Part shown: piece after piece, positions 1 to 7,901 of the stretch
Position numbering within the stretch: the first letter of the stretch is position 1
Layout: the number at the start of each line of letters is the position of its first letter
From: Paenibacillus lutrae
GTDB lineage: Bacteria > Bacillota > Bacilli > Paenibacillales > NBRC-103111
Direction: 5' to 3'
NCBI RefSeq assembly: GCF_009757775.1
Contig: NZ_RHLK01000001.1
Location: 1 to 64,000, forward strand
DNA: 64,000 nt
Program-made: the position numbers and the translations under genes
The notes under the pieces: generated by a model
Told to the model about the DNA's origin: nothing
The model's database searches: none
The model's input: only the letters and a program-made list of their open reading frames with translations

Positions 1-145
1 TATATTTGTCTCGAACCAGATCGTAGATGAAAGAGAAGTCGATGGCATTCTCGATTTTACGTACTAAATGATGCTTAGGGACTAACTCGTCCAAGGAATG
101 AACGGAAACTTGAAAGCGACCTTCGTTTTTGCTCTTACTCAGCAT
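1..145 (-). CDS. IS1182-family transposase, 5' end only (runs off left edge)
   Basis: Translating from the ATG at 145 on the minus strand gives 48 residues before the window ends. They include DELVPKHHLVRKIENAIDFS and then FIYDLVRDKY, the conserved N-terminus of IS1182-family (DUF772-type) transposases, which act on the element's own ends. A Shine-Dalgarno GAGGTG lies 5 bases before the ATG. The catalytic DDE domain is outside the window, so whether the element is intact cannot be judged. The hairpins just upstream (184-261) fit the end of an insertion element. Confidence 0.8.
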   Translation of the reverse strand, partial: MLSKSKNEGRFQVSVHSLDELVPKHHLVRKIENAIDFSFIYDLVRDKY

Positions 146-183
146 TTTTACACCTCGGCTCACCGTCTTACTTACTAATTCGA

Positions 184-230
184 TAAAAAAGCCCGTAGAC
201 CCTGCTCCTTGCGGAACTTTGTCTACAGGC
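184..230 (-). terminator. Inward-facing terminator upstream of the transposase
   Basis: On the minus strand GCCTGTAGAC and GTCTACGGGC form a 10-bp stem (9 pairs) around a 20-base loop, followed by six T. It lies between outside DNA and the transposase start, where insertion elements often carry terminators against incoming transcription. Confidence 0.55.
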
Positions 231-232
231 TG

Positions 233-261
233 AAAGCAGGGGAATCTCTCCCCTGCTTTTT
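233..261 (+). terminator. Perfect 10-bp terminator hairpin at the IS end
   Basis: AAAGCAGGGG and CCCCTGCTTT pair perfectly around a 7-base loop and are followed by a T run. The stem is A/T-flanked on both sides, so it could work in both directions. It either ends the insertion element or terminates the flanking permease gene, which stops at 464 on the minus strand. Confidence 0.6.
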
Positions 262-463
262 CTCGTGCCATTTCCAATTGACCCGAATGTTCTCCGCTCC
301 TGCCTAGCTTAGATACGCTGGATGCCTCTGCCTTAACCTGCAAAGACATACGTTCCGAACCCGGTAACACGTTCCAACACGTTCCTCAGCGGCCAACCGG
401 GCGCAAGTTGGGAATATCCGCCTGAAACGGCCGCAGAAACGAATCCATGGCACCCGGTCAAAA

Positions 464-1780
464 TTAACGGGAACCGCTCGTTCCATCCTTGCCGCGCAAA
501 GCAGCTTTTTCCCGGTAAATGAACAGCTGCTCCAGTACGATACAAACCAGCATCCCGAGCACCAAGCCGTTGTTGGCGATGGTGCGGATCAACCCCGGGA
601 GGTGAGCGATCGCCTGGGCCGGAACGAACAGGCTGCCGATCCCGATCATCAGCGACACGCCGATGATAAAGAAATCACGGTCGCCGCCTTGGAGCGACTG
701 ATACTCACGAAGCGCCAGACCGATCATGGAAGCGAACGGTATGAAGATAACGGCGTAGCCCACCGGCATCGGCAGCGAAGTCAGCACCGCCGTAACCGGC
801 GGAAAGAAACTGACCAGGGCGATACCCGCGGCTGCCAGAATAAACGGCAGCCGCTTCACAAGCCCCGTGGTCAGCATGAAGCCGGCGGTGCCGGATATCG
901 GCACACAGCCCATGGCTGAGAATACACCGCCCAGTGCGGTCGATACGCCCATTATCAGGCTGGTGCGGTTGTAGTCGACAGGCGGCATGTCCGGCTGGCT
1001 CTTAGCTACAACTTTTTCAACGACGGCAATACTTGCAATCAGATTCGCCAGCAGCAGCAGACCGATAAGAATCGAGGTCGGAAGAACACCCGCATCCCAC
1101 TGCGGCAGCCCCCACTCGAAGATCCCCGGGATATCAAATGCCGAAGGAGCCGGAAGAACCTCCGGCGCGATCCCGAGAGCGATAAAGAGCAGCCAGCCCG
1201 CTAGGAGTGAAATCAGCACGGAATAGTTGCGCAGAAACCCGAATCGGCTTCTAGGCAGCAGCATGGCGATCAGAAGCACCCCGAAGGCGGGAAGCGCCAC
1301 CCGCACATCTACCTCGTCGGTCAAATATCCGATCCCGAACAGCCCTTTCATAAAGGAACCGCTGAGCTGCGCGACGAGAATGATCAGATACGTACCGGTC
1401 ACAAGCGGCGTAAACAGTTTGCGGATCTTGCCGATCCAGCCCATGGCGCCAAGCAGCAGGAACAGTCCGCCCGTAATAAGCATGCCCATCTCCAGTTGAC
1501 GAAGACCGTCGGACAGAGCGAGCGAGCCGGAAGCAATCAAACCGGCATAAACAACAAAAACACCCCACCATAAACCGGCCGGGCCTTCCATCATGGGCAG
1601 CTTGTGCCCGAATAAGGTTTGTAACAGAGCCGAGACCCCGATTAACAAGAAGGTGCGCTGCATGAAAGAGGCGATCTCCTCCGGTGGAAGGCCCAGCGCG
1701 TTCCCTACAGCGAGGGGTGCAACAAGGCTACCTGCCAGGATGAAAACCAGCCATTGTATTGTGGATAAGAATAACCTCAT
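464..1780 (-). CDS. NCS2-family uracil/xanthine permease
   Basis: A 438-residue, very hydrophobic protein with about 12 to 14 membrane segments, the usual size for nucleobase:cation symporter-2 (xanthine/uracil permease) proteins, which import nucleobases across the membrane with protons. The MMEGPAGLWWG segment near residue 65 and the GCVPISGTAGFMLTTG loop near residue 290 fit the family, where a conserved Glu and small-residue-rich loops form the substrate site. The ATG at 1780 has an AAGGAG ribosome site. It is divergent from patB, and a sigma-A-like promoter lies about 100 bases upstream. Which base is carried cannot be told, and no purine riboswitch is recognisable in the leader. Confidence 0.85.
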   Translation of the reverse strand: MRLFLSTIQWLVFILAGSLVAPLAVGNALGLPPEEIASFMQRTFLLIGVSALLQTLFGHKLPMMEGPAGLWWGVFVVYAGLIASGSLALSDGLRQLEMGMLITGGLFLLLGAMGWIGKIRKLFTPLVTGTYLIILVAQLSGSFMKGLFGIGYLTDEVDVRVALPAFGVLLIAMLLPRSRFGFLRNYSVLISLLAGWLLFIALGIAPEVLPAPSAFDIPGIFEWGLPQWDAGVLPTSILIGLLLLANLIASIAVVEKVVAKSQPDMPPVDYNRTSLIMGVSTALGGVFSAMGCVPISGTAGFMLTTGLVKRLPFILAAAGIALVSFFPPVTAVLTSLPMPVGYAVIFIPFASMIGLALREYQSLQGGDRDFFIIGVSLMIGIGSLFVPAQAIAHLPGLIRTIANNGLVLGMLVCIVLEQLFIYREKAALRGKDGTSGSR

Positions 1781-2309
1781 AGAAACAGACTCCTTGTCGA
1801 TTCAGCACCAGAATAACCTCACATACCCGTGCAATACGCATACCATGTATTCTTAGTGTTTAAGATATGTTGCAAAAAACAATCATATCCCACCCTCATT
1901 AAGATTGGCAAGCTATAGAATCTCCCTTTTAACCCTCTTATATCCGCATTTTAACTTCGATACAATTTATTGCAACGTAGAACGTACAGCTCCTTGCTCT
2001 GGCAGCGGACGGTTCCCACAGGGATACGGATCAGGCAGTTCATACCGTGAAAAACTGCAAACATCTTGCAGGAAGGTTCATTTTGCGGCCATGTTGATAC
2101 AAATGCGGTCCTACTTCTGTTTTCTCCGCTCTCCCCGGGCACTCCTGCACATCCGATTCCTCCCTGCTTGATTAGCAAGCGTTCTGCCACTACTATAAGG
2201 AGATGAGAACCCTCGGCTTCACCGGGCCCGTTCTTCAAGCACCACTTTACATATCCATGCATTTTCAAGGCCTATAGACGCTCTACACATCATTCAGGAG
2301 GAAACTGCT
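1781..2309. other. Divergent intergenic region, permease / patB
   Basis: This 529-base region separates the divergent permease and patB. It holds the candidate permease promoter and, near 2169-2183, a small GCTTG/CAAGC hairpin. I looked for an S-box or T-box upstream of patB and did not find one. The patB promoter is not evident. Confidence 0.4.
1882..1911 (-). promoter_or_regulatory. Candidate sigma-A promoter for the NCS2 permease
   Basis: On the minus strand TTGCCA and TATGAT are separated by 18 bases, close to the vegetative consensus. The start codon at 1780 is about 95 bases further down, leaving a leader with no recognised riboswitch. Confidence 0.4.
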
Positions 2310-3488
2310 ATGAACTTCCACATTCCAATTAACCGACTTAATTCCGCTTCGCTAAAATGGGATCGTACCGACGTTGTGTACGGCTCATCCGATATTCTGC
2401 CGCTGTGGGTAGCCGACATGGATTTCGCCGCGCCGCCTGCCGTGATCCGCGCTTTGCAGGAACGCGCCGAGCATGGCGTACTCGGCTATAGTTACATTAC
2501 AGACTCCTACCTGGAAGCTATTGCAGGCTGGATGAGAACACGGCATAACTGGGACATCCGGCAGGACTGGATTCAGTTCTGTCCGGGCGTTGTGCCCGCA
2601 CTGAGCTTGATGGTGGAGTGTTACACCAAGCCGGGCGATGCCGTTATGATCCAGACGCCGGTATACCCGCCTTTCTACCAGGTGGTCAAGAACCACGGGC
2701 GGCAGCTCGTACTGAACCCTCTTCATCTATCGGCTGAAGGGGACTACACCATGGATTTTGACCGGCTGGAGCAGGATCTTGACGCGCATCCGGTCAAAAT
2801 GCTGATCCTGTGCAGCCCGCACAATCCGGTGGGCCGGGTCTGGACCCGGTCCGAGCTGGAGCGGCTGGCAGAGATTTGCACGAGCCGAGGCGTCATTGTC
2901 GTCTCCGACGAAATTCATGCGGACCTCGTGTTCGAAGCCGGAGCCCATACACCTTTTGCGGCCGTCTCCAAAGAAGCGGAGCAATGCTCCGTGATTTGTA
3001 CTGCGCCGAGCAAGACGTTCAATATGGCCGGACTGAACACAGCCAACATGATCATCCCTAACCCCAAACTCCGCTCGGCTTTCCGCAAAGCGCTGCAGCG
3101 CTACTCGCTCGGATCCATCACGCCGACCGGACTCGCAGCAACCGAAGCGGCTTACAGAGAAGGCGGGGAATGGCTTGACGCTTTGCTCGAATACATTCAG
3201 GAAAATATGAAGTACGTCCGGCAGTATATTCAGCAGAACATCCCGGAACTTAAAGTCAACCAGCCGGAGGCCACTTATCTGTTGTGGATTGATTTCCGGC
3301 AGCTCGGTCTCAGCGGCGAAGAGCTGGCCCGTTTTCTGCTGGATGAAGCTAAACTTGCCTTGAACGCAGGAAATTCATTCGGGCAAGACGGGGAAGGATT
3401 CATGCGAATGAACGTAGGCTGTACCCGTCAGACTCTGGAGGAAGCCATGCAGCGGCTGGATCGGGCGGTTGCCCGGAGACGGGTGTAG
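2310..3488 (+). CDS. patB: PatB/MalY-type PLP-dependent C-S lyase (cystathionine beta-lyase)
   Basis: The 392-residue length and the start PINRLNSASLKWD, then LWVADMDFAAPPAV, are hallmarks of the MalY/PatB branch of fold-type I aminotransferases. These enzymes split the C-S bond of cystathionine or cysteine to pyruvate, ammonia and a thiol. The PLP-binding lysine is K235 in TAPSKTFNMAGL, and the cofactor Asp lies in VVSDEIHADL. The ATG at 2310 has the ribosome site AGGAGG. The gene is monocistronic and ends at the strong hairpin at 3622-3661. A regulatory role like that of E. coli MalY cannot be excluded. Confidence 0.88.
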   Translation: MNFHIPINRLNSASLKWDRTDVVYGSSDILPLWVADMDFAAPPAVIRALQERAEHGVLGYSYITDSYLEAIAGWMRTRHNWDIRQDWIQFCPGVVPALSLMVECYTKPGDAVMIQTPVYPPFYQVVKNHGRQLVLNPLHLSAEGDYTMDFDRLEQDLDAHPVKMLILCSPHNPVGRVWTRSELERLAEICTSRGVIVVSDEIHADLVFEAGAHTPFAAVSKEAEQCSVICTAPSKTFNMAGLNTANMIIPNPKLRSAFRKALQRYSLGSITPTGLAATEAAYREGGEWLDALLEYIQENMKYVRQYIQQNIPELKVNQPEATYLLWIDFRQLGLSGEELARFLLDEAKLALNAGNSFGQDGEGFMRMNVGCTRQTLEEAMQRLDRAVARRRV

Positions 3489-3621
3489 GGTTAAAGAGCT
3501 CGGTTAATTTGGCGCGATACTAAGAGAAGCCGGATTTTATTCCTAACGAGTTTCTCTTAATCCGCACCGTAAAACAAATCCAAATCCAAATCCATTTCTT
3601 TTCTCCAGGAGAATGAACAGC

Positions 3622-3661
3622 AAAACCCTCTTAACATCCAAATGGATGCTAAGAGGGTTTT
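3622..3661. terminator. Bidirectional terminator between patB and the SMI1-like gene
   Basis: An 18-bp stem (AAAACCCTCTTA plus CATCC against GGATG plus TAAGAGGGTTTT, with one mismatch) closes a 4-base loop. It has an A-tract on one side and a T-tract on the other. It separates the convergent patB and SMI1/KNR4-like genes. Confidence 0.8.
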
Positions 3662-3695
3662 AACTTTAACTAATCCGTCTTCGTTTTAACTCTTC

Positions 3696-4193
3696 TTATT
3701 TCCATTCCCAGAATTTAGTCCCCTGACAGACAACTAATCTATCTAACCAAACGTCAAATCCATAATTAAAAAGTACAGAAGGGCTGGACAATGATTCCTC
3801 ATGGTCTTGAAAGGATAAGTAGTTTCCTTCGTCTACCTTATTGGTGTCAATTACTAAGAAATCGCCAATATGAAAAGCGATCGGAACCAAGTGATCAGGA
3901 AACTGCAAGTATGGCAGGGTTAATAAATCGTTTATATTAAAAAACTCCCAAGACATTCCATAGTACTCATCATAAAATATCTTAGCTCCGTTTGTAATCA
4001 ATAAAAATTGTTTATAGTCCTCAGGAAGAGTCCACTTTTTCTCATTACAAAGCGAAGTAATTTGTTGAATAGTTGCTGGTTCGTTAAACACGCATTTTGT
4101 ATTATATAAATACCCGTCACTTGATTGGATTAATCTGTGCGTATCCTTATATAATTCTTTTAGGCCAGTTATAGTTTTATCTACTGATGCCAT
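3696..4193 (-). CDS. SMI1/KNR4-superfamily protein, probable immunity protein
   Basis: A 165-residue protein with the SMI1/KNR4 hallmark LPEDYKQFLLITNGA near residue 97, followed by the acidic and aromatic stretch typical of the fold (MSWEFFNINDLLTL) and the LVIDTN region. Many small bacterial SMI1/KNR4 proteins are immunity proteins that neutralise a nuclease toxin from the neighbouring gene. Here it lies directly downstream of, and on the same strand as, a secreted HNH protein, 21 bases away. Both genes are much more AT-rich than the surrounding DNA. The immunity role is inferred from family and context. Confidence 0.8.
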   Translation of the reverse strand: MASVDKTITGLKELYKDTHRLIQSSDGYLYNTKCVFNEPATIQQITSLCNEKKWTLPEDYKQFLLITNGAKIFYDEYYGMSWEFFNINDLLTLPYLQFPDHLVPIAFHIGDFLVIDTNKVDEGNYLSFQDHEESLSSPSVLFNYGFDVWLDRLVVCQGTKFWEWK

Positions 4194-4214
4194 AATAACA
4201 AGCCTCCCTTGCTA

Positions 4215-5225
4215 TTAATATAGTCTCCAAAAGGAAGTGTGAAACAGTTGATGATATTGTCGGGGCAAAGGAATTAAATTATAAGGGCTGTTTGTACCGC
4301 CATATTCCCTAGGAATGATATGATGAATATCATAGTCTTCCCAATTAAAAGCCGGTTTTCCATAATTGGTAACGTACCAAGCGATATAATCTCTTCTGTC
4401 GTTATTCGTCCAGTCTACTCTAAGGTGTGTGGGTACGGCATTCATATTACTGAAATTCGGCTCAGTTAGTCGTATGCCTGAGTGTGCGTCGGTATAACTA
4501 AAATAGGGTACAGCGCCACGATTATATAGGATCGTACTTGTATATCCTGTTTTGAAACCAACTGAACTACTACCTTCATAAATTATAGCACTATAATAGC
4601 CTCTCCAAAAGTACGTACTTGCTGTTATTGTAGTTGTCGTGGATTGTTTATAACGTATGTTTTGATAATTCGTAGCTAATGTAGAAAATGATCCAAATCG
4701 TGACGTACTAGCTTCTAGTGTATTTTTTATATTTAAATAATCAGCTTGCTTCCCTATATATCCATCATATGTAACTTTGTGTTGAATTATAGAGTTATTT
4801 ACATTACTATACATTTCGTTCGTAATTACAACGCCATTCATTCCTGCTGTTGTTGCATTTGTCTGTGTTTTGAAATTATCTATAAATTCATCTAGGCTCA
4901 TTGTATTGTTATTTGTATTGTTATATACAACTATTTGAGTTGTCTTAGATAATACATAAACATCCTGGATCACTGATTTTACTTTACTGTCTTCCAAGTA
5001 TTTTTTCGCCTCTAAAAAGAATGGCTCTTTCGGTAAAGAATCTAGTTTCTTAATTAATCTTTCAGTAGATACATTAGGGTCATTACCTGAAATTACTGAT
5101 TCTTGTAAATTCCTTTCTTTGCTACGAGAAGATTGTAAATCATTGGAGTCGGCCGCAAATACGTTAACGACTACTGAGAAACACAAAAACAGTGTCAATA
5201 AAACCGATGATAGAATTTTTTTCAT
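4215..5225 (-). CDS. Secreted protein with C-terminal HNH nuclease domain (toxin-like)
   Basis: The 336-residue protein begins MKKILSSVLLTLFLCFSVVV and has a signal peptide probably cut after VFA near residue 25. The last 35 residues carry DIHHIIPREYGG, then N and LIPLPRQYHQLFH: the HH, N and H spacing of an HNH/beta-beta-alpha-metal nuclease toxin tip. The middle (about 30-290) is Ser/Thr/Tyr-rich and unrecognised. I chose the ATG at 5225 because GAGGTG lies 5 bases upstream; a TTG 12 bases earlier has no such site. Paired with the downstream SMI1-like gene, it resembles a single-effector polymorphic toxin locus. No LXG, WXG or RHS trafficking domain is visible. Confidence 0.78.
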   Translation of the reverse strand: MKKILSSVLLTLFLCFSVVVNVFAADSNDLQSSRSKERNLQESVISGNDPNVSTERLIKKLDSLPKEPFFLEAKKYLEDSKVKSVIQDVYVLSKTTQIVVYNNTNNNTMSLDEFIDNFKTQTNATTAGMNGVVITNEMYSNVNNSIIQHKVTYDGYIGKQADYLNIKNTLEASTSRFGSFSTLATNYQNIRYKQSTTTTITASTYFWRGYYSAIIYEGSSSVGFKTGYTSTILYNRGAVPYFSYTDAHSGIRLTEPNFSNMNAVPTHLRVDWTNNDRRDYIAWYVTNYGKPAFNWEDYDIHHIIPREYGGTNSPYNLIPLPRQYHQLFHTSFWRLY

Positions 5226-5271
5226 AAAACACCTCAATAAGTATTTTTTTGTAAAATTATCAACAATATGT

Positions 5272-5300
5272 ATACTACTTTATTTAATGATTTTTGTAAA
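5272..5300 (-). promoter_or_regulatory. Candidate promoter for the HNH toxin-like gene
   Basis: On the minus strand TTTACA and TAGTAT are spaced by 17 bases, with a TATACAT immediately after. The start codon is about 45 bases downstream. The region is AT-rich, so chance matches are likely. Confidence 0.35.
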
Positions 5301-5374
5301 TGGACATTGTATAAATAAACGTGTATTGAAAGATGCTTTAGAACATGTCTATTCATGTTATAGATCATTGCTCT

Positions 5375-5403
5375 TTGACAAAGATGTACGGATGGTGTAA
5401 GTT
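5375..5403 (+). promoter_or_regulatory. Candidate sigma-A promoter of fabH
   Basis: TTGACA at 5375-5380 and TAAGTT at 5398-5403 are spaced by 17 bases. The -10 is weak, but this placement would put transcription start just before the FapR-like operator at 5415. Confidence 0.4.
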
Positions 5404-5414
5404 TAAACTATAAA

Positions 5415-5433
5415 ATTAGTACCAGATACTAAT
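5415..5433 (+). promoter_or_regulatory. FapR-type operator upstream of fabH
   Basis: ATTAGTACCAGATACTAAT is a perfect inverted repeat of 7-base arms (ATTAGTA/TACTAAT) with a 5-base spacer. It matches the known FapR box of Bacillus lipid-synthesis promoters, where FapR represses until malonyl-CoA or malonyl-ACP releases it. It sits 33 bases before the fabH start and just downstream of the candidate promoter. Confidence 0.8.
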
Positions 5434-5466
5434 ACTTGATACCAAAAAATCGTCGAGGTGATTACT

Positions 5467-6450
5467 ATGGAATCGAAGGCCCGCATCTCAGCTATCGGCA
5501 GCTATGTCCCTGATAAAAGACTGACAAATCACGATCTGGAAAAAATGGTGGATACGAATGATGAATGGATCGTACAGCGTACCGGCATGCGGGAGCGGCG
5601 TATTGCCGCTCCAGGGGAATTCACCAGCCATATGTGTATCTCCGCTGTTCAGAACATGATGACGGAATACGGGGTGTCCGTAGACGATGTGGACCTGATT
5701 CTCACGGCGACGAACACACCGGATCTTCCTTTCCCGACCGTCTCCTGTCTCGTCCAGGCGCACTTCGGCATCCCTTCGACCGGAGCGCTTGACCTCAATG
5801 CAACCTGCGCCGGGTTCGTGTATGCGCTGCATACCGCCAACGCTTTCGTCACCGCCGGTCTCCACCGCAAAATTCTTGTGCTCGGAGCTGACCACATGTC
5901 GGCGATTACCGACTACACGGACCGGACTACGTGCATTCTGCTTGGTGACGGCGCGGGTGCCGCCCTGGTAGAAAGGGTCGCAGCCGAAGATGCGGGCGCG
6001 TTTATCGGGCATCATCTCGGATCGGACGGCAAAGGCGGTATTCACCTGTATCGCGCGGGACTGTCGGATACTTTAGAAGATAAACTGCTCGCCGGAGCGG
6101 GCAAGCTTGTCCAGAATGGACGAGAAGTGTATAAATTCGCAGTCGGAACCGTTCCCAAAGGGGTCCATGCCCTTCTGGAGTCCAGCGGTGTGGATTCCTC
6201 CGAAATCGACTGGTTTATCCCTCACAGCGCCAACCTGCGTATTATCGAATCTTTATGTGAGCGTGCCGGTATTCCAATGGACCGGACGCTCTACAGTCTT
6301 GAATATTACGGCAATACTTCTGCCGCAACAATTCCGCTGTCTATTCATATGGGTGTGCGGGAGGGCAAAATCAAGCCCGGCGACCTGCTCATGCTCTACG
6401 GGTTCGGCGGCGGCCTCGTGCACGGCGGATTGCTTGTCCGCTGGGGCTGA
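5467..6450 (+). CDS. fabH: Beta-ketoacyl-ACP synthase III
   Basis: FabH condenses an acyl-CoA primer with malonyl-ACP and so starts fatty-acid synthesis; in branched-chain Bacillota it prefers isobutyryl- and anteiso-CoA primers. The 327-residue length is typical. The catalytic triad is visible: Cys114 in NATCAGFVYA, His in IPHSANLRII and Asn in YYGNTSAAT. The ATG at 5467 has GAGGTG 6 bases upstream; a GTG at 5458 lies inside that site. No other fab gene is adjacent, so this may be a second FabH copy like FabHB. The FapR box implies control by the lipid-synthesis repressor. Confidence 0.92.
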   Translation: MESKARISAIGSYVPDKRLTNHDLEKMVDTNDEWIVQRTGMRERRIAAPGEFTSHMCISAVQNMMTEYGVSVDDVDLILTATNTPDLPFPTVSCLVQAHFGIPSTGALDLNATCAGFVYALHTANAFVTAGLHRKILVLGADHMSAITDYTDRTTCILLGDGAGAALVERVAAEDAGAFIGHHLGSDGKGGIHLYRAGLSDTLEDKLLAGAGKLVQNGREVYKFAVGTVPKGVHALLESSGVDSSEIDWFIPHSANLRIIESLCERAGIPMDRTLYSLEYYGNTSAATIPLSIHMGVREGKIKPGDLLMLYGFGGGLVHGGLLVRWG

Positions 6451-6582
6451 GCCTGCGGACGCCTCTGTGCCCGCGTGACCTGAGCGGGCATAGGCGCACA
6501 CTTCAGCCATGCTGACCTGGCATGGCTGAAAGACGGCGGGCGCGGACTTGCCTAGCCGCACAAGCATCGGCGGGGGCTTTGG

Positions 6583-7263
6583 CTAAGCCCGCCGCCGGCG
6601 TTTCCCGCTGCTGCCTGCGCAGACGCCTCCTTGCAGCCACGGCGCTGCCGGCGTCTGCGAGGTATGGCGGCGCGGAGGCAGCAGCAGGTCGATTTTGCGC
6701 AGCAGCACGTAGTGGTACGCCGCAAGGCGAAGAAGCAGTGCTTCCGGCGGAAGCACTGCTTCTTCGCCTTTTGCGCGCGGGGCTGCTTGCTGCTGCCTGC
6801 CGCCGCTTGCGTTTCTTTCTACGGGGTTCTGACACTCTGCAGCGCTAATGCCGGCAGCCATGCGGTTTTTCCCCGCATCTGTCCCTGCCCGGCTGCCCCT
6901 CTTGGCTGCGTTAACTTGTGTTTCACGTACGTTTCCCGTTTTACTGGCGGCCGCTTCGCCGCTTGCTGCATTCCGCTCCTGCCGTTCCTGCCGCCTGCCG
7001 CCGCTTGCGCTCATCGAATGCTTCACTCGATGGGAGTTCTCCGGCCCAGCGGCATGATCCCGTTTCTGTGAAGTTTTCACAAATTTACGCTTCTGCTCCG
7101 ATTGGAAATTCGCCCGTACGCTGTCGCTTCCCGCATCATGACGCTGCAGCGCAGGAACAGCCACTGCGGCACTTTCAAGCAGACGACTCAAAGCCCGCTG
7201 GCTTCGGGCGAGCGATTGAAGCATATCCAGTTTCCAGGCGGGGCATTCCCTCCATGCTGTCAT
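6583..7263 (-). CDS. Basic, low-complexity protein with helical N-terminus (third of a tandem set)
   Basis: The N-terminus MLQSLARSQRALSRLLESAA resembles the starts of the two genes just upstream (ILQSAAQMQVSIASILESKA and ILRHMARSHLELSRILHYKS). The remainder is Arg/Ala/Gly/Gln-rich and ends in a basic GKRRRRA tail. The start overlaps the preceding stop (ATGA) with GGAGG upstream, indicating translational coupling. A 22-bp perfect inverted repeat (6724-6770) lies inside the frame, and another minus-strand frame over 6503-6835 is also open and basic. The true C-terminus is therefore uncertain, and a frameshift is possible. No function is known to me. Confidence 0.45.
   Translation of the reverse strand: MTAWRECPAWKLDMLQSLARSQRALSRLLESAAVAVPALQRHDAGSDSVRANFQSEQKRKFVKTSQKRDHAAGPENSHRVKHSMSASGGRRQERQERNAASGEAAASKTGNVRETQVNAAKRGSRAGTDAGKNRMAAGISAAECQNPVERNASGGRQQQAAPRAKGEEAVLPPEALLLRLAAYHYVLLRKIDLLLPPRRHTSQTPAAPWLQGGVCAGSSGKRRRRA
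6724..6770. repeat. 22-bp perfect inverted repeat with 3-base loop
   Basis: Arms at 6724-6745 and 6749-6770 are perfect reverse complements (starting AAGGCGAAGAAG, ending CTTCTTCGCCTT) around GGC. It is GC-balanced with only a short T run after it. It could be a terminator downstream of fabH or of the minus-strand operon, or a transcript structure within the low-complexity gene. Confidence 0.75.
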
Positions 7264-7592
7264 CCCATTGCGCCTCCATCAAATCCTTGAAAATGGCCCA
7301 TACCTCCGCCATTCTCATTGTCCGTTTCACCCACAAGTATCTGTAAGTGTCTGCCAAGCGCCAGCTCCATTTTGGTCATGGCATCGATCAGCTCCAGCAG
7401 ACCTTCGTGTATTTCCAGCGGCTGCTGGACCTGCTCGGTATGGGAAGCAAAATGAGCGGCATTCAAATGATGCGTAATCCAGGCACGGGATTTCTCCGCT
7501 TCAGCCGCCTTGGATTCCAGGATGGATGCGATGCTCACCTGCATCTGCGCAGCGGACTGGAGGATTTGGATATAAGAACCTTCTCTGCTCAT
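7260..7592 (-). CDS. Small helical protein, paralogue of the adjacent genes
   Basis: A 110-residue, largely alpha-helical protein starting MSREGSYIQILQSAAQMQVS, with heptad-like spacing through residue 90 and a Gly-rich end (GGGMGHFQGFDGGAMG). It shares the layout of the 96-residue neighbour: a helical start, a central His/Glu segment, and a Leu-rich helix (ELIDAMTKMELALGRHLQIL against SLAELEEALATNLQLAVKEL). A GGGG-rich ribosome site follows the previous stop. It is co-transcribed with glycosyltransferase genes. No family is recognised; a structural or adaptor role at the spore surface is a guess from context. Confidence 0.65.
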   Translation of the reverse strand: MSREGSYIQILQSAAQMQVSIASILESKAAEAEKSRAWITHHLNAAHFASHTEQVQQPLEIHEGLLELIDAMTKMELALGRHLQILVGETDNENGGGMGHFQGFDGGAMG

Positions 7593-7610
7593 CCGTTTTC
7601 CCCGCCCCTC

Positions 7611-7901
7611 TTATTCGTTTTCGTCTTCTTCACTCAATTCTTTGACGGCCAATTGCAGATTGGTAGCGAGTGCCTCTTCCAGCTCCGCCAGCGAGGCCAA
7701 ATAATTCGTCACGCTTTTCGTTACTCCCGCGGATTGGCTAAGCAGAGATTCGATCCCCTCAAAAGTCGGATGTTGATCCGGAATCTGGCCGATTAAACCC
7801 GACATATGTGCGCATACTTCACTTTTATAATGCAGAATCCTGGACAGCTCCAAATGGGAGCGCGCCATATGCCGAAGGATTGCGCTTTTTTCCTGTTCCA
7901 T
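7611..7901 (-). CDS. Small helical acidic protein, paralogue of the next gene
   Basis: A 96-residue protein, almost all predicted helix (AILRHMARSHLELSRILHYK; SVTNYLASLAELEEALATNL), ending acidic (KELSEEDENE). The ATG at 7901 has an AGGGGG site 8 bases upstream. It is the first of three tandem small genes downstream of the two GT2 genes. No catalytic motif, signal peptide or membrane segment is seen. Confidence 0.7.
   Translation of the reverse strand: MEQEKSAILRHMARSHLELSRILHYKSEVCAHMSGLIGQIPDQHPTFEGIESLLSQSAGVTKSVTNYLASLAELEEALATNLQLAVKELSEEDENE

Larger units (their letters stand above)
146..463. other. Gene-free stretch between transposase and permease
   Basis: It holds the two hairpins listed separately. 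From about 262 to 463 I see no gene with a ribosome binding site and no clear second end of the insertion element. The short open frames here lack family features. Confidence 0.4.

Noticed and set aside
2160-2309. SAM (S-box) or T-box leader for patB
   Set aside because: A small hairpin exists, but none of the conserved S-box or T-box core sequences is present.
6503-6835. Minus-strand basic open frame overlapping the 6583-7263 gene
   Set aside because: It starts with GTG without a ribosome site. It might be the true continuation after a frameshift but cannot be supported on sequence alone.
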